Source: Aalborgiella sp031422495
Lineage (GTDB): Bacteria > Pseudomonadota > Gammaproteobacteria > Burkholderiales > Burkholderiaceae_C
Reading direction: 5' to 3'
Assembly: GCA_031422495.1 (NCBI GenBank)
Contig: JANPLX010000206.1
Coordinates: forward strand, 1 to 11,372
DNA: 11,372 nt
Shown: one piece after another, positions 7,461-11,372 of the stretch
How the letters are laid out: the number at the start of each line of letters is the position of its first letter
How positions within the stretch are numbered: position 1 is the first letter of the stretch
Translations under genes and position numbers: made by a program
Notes under the pieces: model-generated
Seen by the model: only the letters and a program-made list of their open reading frames with translations
The model's database searches: none
What the model was told of the DNA's origin: nothing

Positions 7461-7508
7461 TATAAATTTAATAGCTACTTAGTTAATAAATACGCCGGCT
7501 AGAGGCAT
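7461..7508 (-). repeat. Intergenic 48-bp element, copy B (between panB and panC)
   Basis: The reverse complement of this stretch matches copy A (5084-5131) at 38 of 48 positions without gaps. The identical 17-base core is at 7485-7501 and GCTATTAAAT (read on the - strand) at 7466-7475. It ends 32 bases before the panC start. Relative to the gene that follows, it has the same orientation as copy A has to gpsA. The GGCATAAATTAC sequence beside it resembles the end of intergenic repeats I remember from Comamonadaceae. It lies inside the panB-panC spacer. Confidence 0.75.
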
Positions 7509-7530
7509 AAATTACCCCTAAAAGTACGAA

Positions 7531-8406
7531 TTACCAAGCATGCACCGCATTATCCGGAAAACTGCCCTCTTTGACCGCTTTGACAAACGCTGTCATCGCC
7601 GCTTGCACACCGCCAGCGTCTTGCATGAAGTTGCGCACAAACTTGGCGTTTTTGCCTAAGTTGACGCCCAGCATGTCGTGCATCACTAGCACTTGGCCGG
7701 CTGTGCCGTTGCCTGCGCCTATACCGATGGTGTGGCAGCGCGGCAGCTCGTCGGTTAGCGTTTTGGACAGGGCTGCGGGCACCATTTCCAGCACCAGCAT
7801 GGTCGCGCCTGCGTCTTGTAGCTCGTGGGCGTGGCGCTTCATGATGACGGCAGATTCTTCCGTTTTCCCCTGCACGCGGTAACCACCCAAGGCGTGTACG
7901 GTTTGCGGGGTTAAACCGAGGTGGGCGCAAACGGGAATGCCGCGCTCAACCAAAAACTGCACCACTTCCGTCGTCCAGCCGCCGCCTTCTAGTTTGACCA
8001 TGTGCGCACCCGCCTGCATCAGTTTGCCGGCGCTGCGCATGGCTTGGTCATTGCCTTCGTGGTAGCTGCCAAAGGGCATATCGCCAATCACCCACGTGGT
8101 GCCTTGGGCGCGGCGCAGGCCACGGGTGACGCTTTCGACGTGGTAGCACATGGTCTCCAAACTCACGCCCACAGTGCTGCTCAGCCCCTGGCAAACCATG
8201 CCCAGCGAGTCGCCGACCAAAATCGTCTCTACCCCAGCGGCGTCAGCCACGGCGGCAAAGGTGGCGTCATACGCCGTCAACATGGTGATTTTTTCGCCGC
8301 GCTCGCGCATTTCTTGCAGGCGCGGCAGGCTGACGGGGCGGCGCGTGGCGGGCTGCGACGCGGTGGGCAGTGTGCCGTAAGGGGTTACTTGTGTGGTAAT
8401 GCTCAT
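7531..8406 (-). CDS. panB: 3-methyl-2-oxobutanoate hydroxymethyltransferase (ketopantoate hydroxymethyltransferase)
   Basis: 291 residues against about 264 in E. coli; the excess is a polar N-terminal extension of roughly 20 residues. It transfers a hydroxymethyl group from 5,10-methylene-tetrahydrofolate to 2-oxoisovalerate, giving ketopantoate, the first committed step to pantothenate. The TIM-barrel metal ligands are visible as Asp66 in VGDSLGMV, Asp109 in IGDMPFGSY and Glu140 in VKLEGG. The catalytic Glu207 is in LVLEMVPA, and AHLGLTPQ is also conserved. The start at 8404-8406 is supported by a strong AAAGGAG six bases upstream. It is the first gene of the leftward pan operon and is divergent from nadC. 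Confidence 0.97.
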   Translation of the reverse strand: MSITTQVTPYGTLPTASQPATRRPVSLPRLQEMRERGEKITMLTAYDATFAAVADAAGVETILVGDSLGMVCQGLSSTVGVSLETMCYHVESVTRGLRRAQGTTWVIGDMPFGSYHEGNDQAMRSAGKLMQAGAHMVKLEGGGWTTEVVQFLVERGIPVCAHLGLTPQTVHALGGYRVQGKTEESAVIMKRHAHELQDAGATMLVLEMVPAALSKTLTDELPRCHTIGIGAGNGTAGQVLVMHDMLGVNLGKNAKFVRNFMQDAGGVQAAMTAFVKAVKEGSFPDNAVHAW

Positions 8407-8524
8407 GTCGCGCTCCTTTGCAGTGATCTTTCGTCGAGGTTTCAGCCCAATAAGCTGCGAAAATGGGAAGTCTAGTTCATAATTTCCACGAAATAGCTAA
8501 CTCTAGTCCAATATATTGCCCAAT
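8407..8524. promoter_or_regulatory. Divergent panB/nadC control region with an imperfect dyad
   Basis: This 118-base gap must carry the promoters of both the leftward pan operon and the rightward nad genes. A dyad is centred on 8488: AGTT (8474-8477) with AACT (8499-8502), and inside it ATTTC (8482-8486) with GAAAT (8490-8494) around CAC. The four bases between the arms do not pair, so it looks more like an operator or a chance symmetry than a stable hairpin. CATAAT at 8479-8484 is a possible -10 for nadC, but I see no good -35 for either direction. No known riboswitch pattern is recognised. Confidence 0.35.
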
Positions 8525-9403
8525 ATGACACGTTTGAACACAGAATTCACAGCTGATTCGATTGCCACACTCGCCAAAGCCGACGTCGCCCACGCTTTGT
8601 TAGAAGACGTGAGTACTGGCGATTTGACTGCGTCATTGATCGACCCAGCCAAACGCACAACAGCAAGAATCCTAGCCCGCGAAAACGCGGTCATTTGTGG
8701 TTCAGCCTGGGCAGAAGCGGCGATTTTGGGGCTAGATCCCACAGCCAAGCTGACATGGCGTGTCAAAGAAGGCGAGCGTTGCCAAGCTGACCAAACCGTT
8801 TTAGACATTGAAGGCTTCGCCAGCAAACTGCTGACCGCCGAGCGCACTGCCTTGAACTTTTTGCAAATGATGAGCGCAGTCGCCACCAAAACGGCGGTTT
8901 ACATCGATATCGTGAAAGGCACCAAAGCCAAAATCGTTGACACCCGCAAAACCCTGCCCGGCCTGCGCTTGGCACAAAAATATGCCGTGCTGTGCGGTGG
9001 CGGGACGAATCACCGCATCGGGTTGTACGACGCGGTGCTGATCAAAGAAAACCACATCGCTGCAGCGGGCAGTATCGCCGCCGTCTTAGAACGCGCTGCC
9101 AAACTAGCGCCGAATGCCAAGTTCATTGAAATTGAAGTTGAAACCTTGGCACAATTGACGGAAGCCCTGAACGCGGGCGCAAAAATGGTTTTACTGGACA
9201 ACATGAGCGTGCCGACGCTGCACGAAGCGGTCAAAATCAACCAAGCAATCAACAATGGAGAGGCGATTTTAGAAATCTCAGGCGGCGTCACGCTGAATGG
9301 CCTGCGCGAGCTTGCAGAAACCGGCGTTGACCGCATCTCTATTGGGACGCTGACCAAAGACGTGAAAGCGACCGATTTTTCGATGCGCTTTGGTGCGCTG
9401 TGA
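8525..9403 (+). CDS. nadC: Nicotinate-nucleotide pyrophosphorylase (quinolinate phosphoribosyltransferase)
   Basis: 292 residues, typical length. It converts quinolinate and PRPP to nicotinate mononucleotide with loss of CO2, feeding de novo NAD synthesis. Visible motifs are LLEDVSTGDLT near the N-terminus, DTRKTLPGLR with Arg141 and Lys142, GGGTNHRIGLYDAVLIKENH with His163, Arg164 and Lys174 lining the phosphate/quinolinate site, then EIEVETL, VLLDNMS and ISGGVTLNGL of the barrel. The ATG at 8525 is preferred; an in-frame TTG at 8516 would add three residues, and neither has a clear Shine-Dalgarno. nadA follows after 16 bases in the same direction. Confidence 0.96.
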   Translation: MTRLNTEFTADSIATLAKADVAHALLEDVSTGDLTASLIDPAKRTTARILARENAVICGSAWAEAAILGLDPTAKLTWRVKEGERCQADQTVLDIEGFASKLLTAERTALNFLQMMSAVATKTAVYIDIVKGTKAKIVDTRKTLPGLRLAQKYAVLCGGGTNHRIGLYDAVLIKENHIAAAGSIAAVLERAAKLAPNAKFIEIEVETLAQLTEALNAGAKMVLLDNMSVPTLHEAVKINQAINNGEAILEISGGVTLNGLRELAETGVDRISIGTLTKDVKATDFSMRFGAL

Positions 9404-9419
9404 ATTTAGGACTCAAACC

Positions 9420-10538
9420 ATGACTACATCCGTTTTGAAACGCATCGACAAAATCAATGTCGAGTACGACCAGCCCGCCTGCCCGACGCAAAACGTCTGG
9501 GTGAAAGTGCCCGCCGAGCCGCTGCCGCACGAGCGCATTGAACTGAAAGCGCGCATCAAACGTCTGCTCAAAGAACGCAACGCGGTGATGGTGTCGCACT
9601 ACTACGTACACCCTGATTTGCAAGATTTGGCTGAGGAAACTGGCGGCATCGTCAGCGATTCTCTGGAAATGGCGCGTTTTGGCCGTGACCACGCGGCGCA
9701 GACGCTGGTCGTCTCTGGCGTGCGCTTCATGGGTGAGACGGCGAAGATTTTGTCGCCTGAAAAGACGGTGCTGATGCCTGAACTGGAAGCCACCTGCTCG
9801 CTGGATTTAGGTTGCCCGATTGATGATTTCAGCAAATTTTGCGACCAACACCCGGACAGCACCGTTGTCGTCTACGCCAACACCAGCGCGGCGGTGAAAG
9901 CGCGCTCGGACTGGCTGGTCACATCCAGCTGCGCCTTGGACATCGTCAAAGCGCTGAAAGACAAAGGACAAAAAATTCTTTGGGCACCGGACAAACATTT
10001 GGGTGGCTACATCCAGCGCGAAACCGGCGCGGACATGGTGATGTGGAACGGCGCGTGTATCGTGCACGACGAATTCAAAGCGGCAGAACTCGAAGCGCTG
10101 ATGAAAGAGCATCCCAAAGCCAAAGTGCTGGTGCACCCCGAATCGCCTGCAGCCGTGGTGGCTTTGGCGCACGCCGTGGGCTCGACCTCCGCCATTTTGA
10201 AAGCCGCGCGCGAGATGGACGCCAAAGAGTTCATAGTCGCCACCGACAACGGCATGATGCACAAGCTGCGCACGCAAAACCCCGGTAAAGTCTTTTTAGA
10301 AGCCCCCACCGCTGGCAACAGCGCCACCTGCAAAAGCTGCGCCCACTGCCCGTGGATGGCGATGAACGGCTTGGCCGCGCTGGCGCACGTGCTGGAAACC
10401 AACACGAATCAAATCCACATCGACCCCGCCCTAGGCGTCCGCGCCCGCTTGCCGATAGACCGCATGCTCGCCTTCACCGCCGCGCTGCGCAACGGCCAAC
10501 CGACGAATCATCTGGTGCCGTATATTGGGGCGGCTTGA
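9420..10538 (+). CDS. nadA: Quinolinate synthase A
   Basis: 372 residues, in the range of the long NadA type. It condenses iminoaspartate with dihydroxyacetone phosphate to quinolinate, using a [4Fe-4S] cluster whose free iron binds the substrate. The three ligands known for E. coli NadA (Cys113, Cys200, Cys297) match Cys126 (EATCSL), Cys213 (WNGACIVHDEF) and Cys310 in the CKSCAHC string (304-310), all shifted by 13. MVSHYYVHPDLQDLAEETGG and GDS-like SDSLEMARFG are the usual N-terminal motifs. The ATG at 9420 is chosen because AGGA (9408-9411) lies eight bases before it; the frame extends upstream into nadC without a better start. nadB (aspartate oxidase) is not next to it in this window. Confidence 0.97.
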   Translation: MTTSVLKRIDKINVEYDQPACPTQNVWVKVPAEPLPHERIELKARIKRLLKERNAVMVSHYYVHPDLQDLAEETGGIVSDSLEMARFGRDHAAQTLVVSGVRFMGETAKILSPEKTVLMPELEATCSLDLGCPIDDFSKFCDQHPDSTVVVYANTSAAVKARSDWLVTSSCALDIVKALKDKGQKILWAPDKHLGGYIQRETGADMVMWNGACIVHDEFKAAELEALMKEHPKAKVLVHPESPAAVVALAHAVGSTSAILKAAREMDAKEFIVATDNGMMHKLRTQNPGKVFLEAPTAGNSATCKSCAHCPWMAMNGLAALAHVLETNTNQIHIDPALGVRARLPIDRMLAFTAALRNGQPTNHLVPYIGAA

Positions 10539-10556
10539 AAATCTGCCGTTGAACGT

Positions 10557-10808
10557 ATGCAGCATTCCAAATCGCTAGACCATTTCACATCACGGCCGAA
10601 ATCGAGTTTTGTTTTGGCGGCGCTATTGGTCGTACTTGGTGGTGTAGCCATCAGTGGTCTCGTTCCTAGGTCTGTCAATCGCAACTATTTTGCGGGCCAT
10701 GAGTGGCTGTTTGCCAGCGCCTGTTGGGGCATGGCTGTATTTTTTGCCTACTGCGGCATCAAAGGCAGGCGCCAGAACGTGAACTCAAAGCCAAATCGCC
10801 CCTCGTAG
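10557..10808 (+). CDS. Small two-helix membrane protein, unknown function
   Basis: 83 residues, not recognised. Two hydrophobic helices are seen, about residues 18-36 (FVLAALLVVLGGVAISGLV) and 50-68 (WLFASACWGMAVFFAYCGI), joined by a short polar loop with RSVNRNYFAGHE, and ended by a basic tail (KGRRQNVNSKPNRPS). This suggests an inner-membrane hairpin with both ends in the cytoplasm. The ATG at 10557 is 18 bases after the nadA stop; the ribosome site is poor. Its stop lies inside a 15-bp palindrome, and queE begins 11 bases on. Position suggests co-transcription with nadC-nadA, but no functional link can be read from the sequence. Confidence 0.65.
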   Translation: MQHSKSLDHFTSRPKSSFVLAALLVVLGGVAISGLVPRSVNRNYFAGHEWLFASACWGMAVFFAYCGIKGRRQNVNSKPNRPS

Positions 10809-10818
10809 ATAATCTACG
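10804..10818. promoter_or_regulatory. Perfect 7+1+7 palindrome abutting the queE start
   Basis: CGTAGAT, A, ATCTACG form an exact inverted repeat that covers the stop codon of the upstream gene and ends one base before the queE ATG. It also contains GATAAT (10808-10813), a good -10 hexamer placed so that transcription could begin at or next to the ATG, giving a leaderless message. No -35 is evident. It could be an operator, a -10 element or both; the symmetry itself is certain. Confidence 0.4.
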
Positions 10819-10819
10819 C

Positions 10820-11008
10820 ATGACTTATTCCGTCAAAGAAATCTTTTACACCCTGCAAGGCGAAGACGGCAACGCGGGGCGGCCGGCGGTATTTTGCCGC
10901 TTTACGGGTTGTAACTTGTGGAGCGGACGCGAGCAAGACCGCGCGAGTGCGGTTTGCCAGTTTTGTGATACCGAGTTTGTGGGGACGGATGGCACGCCAA
11001 ACCTGTAG
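10820..11008 (+). pseudogene. queE: 7-carboxy-7-deazaguanine synthase, 3'-truncated fragment
   Basis: 62 residues remain of a radical-SAM enzyme normally near 210. QueE turns 6-carboxytetrahydropterin into 7-carboxy-7-deazaguanine on the way to queuosine tRNA modification. The N-terminus MTYSVKEIFYTLQGE is intact, as are GRPAVFCRFTGCNLW and the cluster ligands Cys31, Cys46 and Cys49 in the CX14CX2C spacing seen in Burkholderia QueE. After CDTEFVGTDGT the reading frame gives only PNL and a TAG. None of the three forward frames beyond resembles the rest of QueE, so this is not a simple frameshift. The SAM-binding core and C-terminus are missing, so activity is not expected. Either a real deletion or rearrangement, or an assembly join, lies near 10996-11005. 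Confidence 0.85.
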
Positions 11009-11069
11009 CCTGGAAGCAGTGTGGTGAATTTCACGAGCGTAAACTGAAAAAAACGATTTTTCATCGGGT

Positions 11070-11075
11070 TATACT
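11070..11075 (+). promoter_or_regulatory. Possible -10 element before the lipoprotein gene
   Basis: TATACT at 11070-11075 (within GGGTTATACTG) is a fair -10 hexamer, about 100 bases before the start of the terminal gene. No good -35 is found at 16-18 bases; CTGAAA at 11044-11049 is 20 bases away. If used, the transcript would include the decamer repeats in its 5' leader. Weak motif evidence only. Confidence 0.25.
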
Positions 11076-11101
11076 GTTTCTCGTTAGCAGGCGACGCAAC
11101 C

Positions 11102-11146
11102 ACCGTCAGTACGTATTGGTACGTCTTGGTACGTATTGACGACGGT
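11102..11146. repeat. Three tandem 10-bp repeats inside a short inverted repeat
   Basis: GTACGTATTG (11109-11118), GTACGTCTTG (11119-11128) and GTACGTATTG (11129-11138) stand head to tail with one mismatch. Each carries the core GTACGT, itself self-complementary. The array is bracketed by ACCGTC (11102-11107) and GACGGT (11141-11146), which are inverted copies. A 10-base period puts equivalent bases on one face of the DNA helix, as expected of adjacent protein-binding sites. It ends 27 bases before the start codon of the next gene. Confidence 0.7.
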
Positions 11147-11172
11147 CAGAGTCTCATCACAAAGGAAAACCT

Positions 11173-11372
11173 ATGGCAACGTATGGCAGGTTAATTTTTT
11201 CCAGATGGGTTGGCTGCGCGGTTAACATTTTCGGCAAACGTGTCGCCAGCATGCGGCGTGGACGGCCACTGAGCCGCTTGCTGGCGGTGATACTGGCTTT
11301 CCCGCTGCTGCTCACCGCGTGCAGCGACAAAGGATCGCCCGGTGGCCTCGACCCCAAAGTTAAAAACCTGAC
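11173..11372 (+). CDS. Putative lipoprotein, 3' end outside window
   Basis: Open to the window edge (66 codons). The ATG at 11173 has a clear AAGGAAA a few bases upstream. The protein has an unusual leader: about 26 residues (MATYGRLIFSRWVGC and onward) precede a classic lipoprotein signal with the basic RRGRPLSR, a hydrophobic run LLAVILAFPLLL and the lipobox LTAC, with Cys50 as the lipidated residue, followed by SDKGSPGG. A second ATG at 11251 (Met27) would give a normal signal peptide of 23 residues but has no ribosome site. Asp at +2 after Cys (SD follows, so +2 is Ser) does not signal inner-membrane retention, so the outer membrane is likely. Function unknown; the mature part is not in the window. 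Confidence 0.6.
   Translation, partial: MATYGRLIFSRWVGCAVNIFGKRVASMRRGRPLSRLLAVILAFPLLLTACSDKGSPGGLDPKVKNL

Noticed and set aside
8491..8506. AATAGCTA string that looks like part of the 48-bp intergenic element
   Set aside because: Only eight bases match and the GCCGGC core is absent; not enough to call a third copy.
8407..8524. Riboswitch upstream of panB or nadC
   Set aside because: No recognisable conserved core, and the 118-base gap is shared between two divergent promoters.
9807..10405. Long overlapping frames on both strands inside nadA
   Set aside because: Frame shadows of nadA; Arg/His-rich translations without domains.
11046..11062. GAAAAA / TTTTTC inverted repeat as a rho-independent terminator
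   Set aside because: The stem has no GC-rich part and no separate U-tract, so it is more likely a chance A/T run.
10976..11139. Frameshifted continuation of queE in another frame
   Set aside because: The other two forward frames read as unrelated short peptides with no QueE motifs.
11008..11172. Insertion-sequence or att-site end at the queE junction
   Set aside because: I see no terminal inverted repeat matched elsewhere in the window, no target duplication and no recombinase gene, so the mobile-element reading cannot be supported from this window alone.

Overview
This is a chromosomal window from a betaproteobacterium, most likely of the family Comamonadaceae. The evidence is a protocatechuate 4,5-cleavage gene order that matches the pmd cluster of Comamonas (pmdE-F-D-A-B-C), a secB-gpsA pair, a QueE start carrying the CX14CX2C spacing, and short intergenic repeats of a type I associate with this family. 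I cannot fix the genus from sequence alone. Base composition is moderate, with AT-rich islands between genes.

Positions 1-4523 (+ strand) hold a tightly packed catabolic operon, entered in the middle of pmdE. It encodes 4-oxalomesaconate hydratase (pmdE, 5'-truncated by the window), 4-carboxy-4-hydroxy-2-oxoadipate aldolase (pmdF), 2-pyrone-4,6-dicarboxylate hydrolase (pmdD), the two subunits of protocatechuate 4,5-dioxygenase (pmdA, pmdB) and the semialdehyde dehydrogenase (pmdC). In pathway order PmdAB opens protocatechuate, PmdC oxidises the product (to 2-pyrone-4,6-dicarboxylate), PmdD opens the pyrone, PmdE hydrates 4-oxalomesaconate, and PmdF splits the product to pyruvate and oxaloacetate. 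Every step from protocatechuate to central metabolism is therefore present; transporter and regulator genes would lie left of the window.

Positions 4524-6174 (+) hold secB (export chaperone) and gpsA (glycerol-3-phosphate dehydrogenase). Positions 6171-8406 (- strand) hold panB, panC and a small AT-rich membrane-protein gene, transcribed leftward; the last converges on gpsA with overlapping stop codons. Positions 8525-10808 (+) hold nadC, nadA and a small two-helix membrane protein. The divergent panB/nadC gap (8407-8524) is the only space for promoters of both units.

Positions 10820-11372 are the irregular end. A queE gene begins normally but stops after 62 codons, just past its cluster-binding cysteines, and runs into unrelated sequence. 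That sequence has three 10-bp tandem repeats and the start of a putative lipoprotein gene that leaves the window.

The window is mostly ordinary metabolism. The points most worth a second look are the broken queE and its junction, the helically phased decamer repeats, and a pair of related 48-bp intergenic elements (38/48 identical) placed in the same orientation relative to gpsA and panC, both of which lack a Shine-Dalgarno. I found no RNA gene, CRISPR array or insertion sequence, and no clearly new multigene system.
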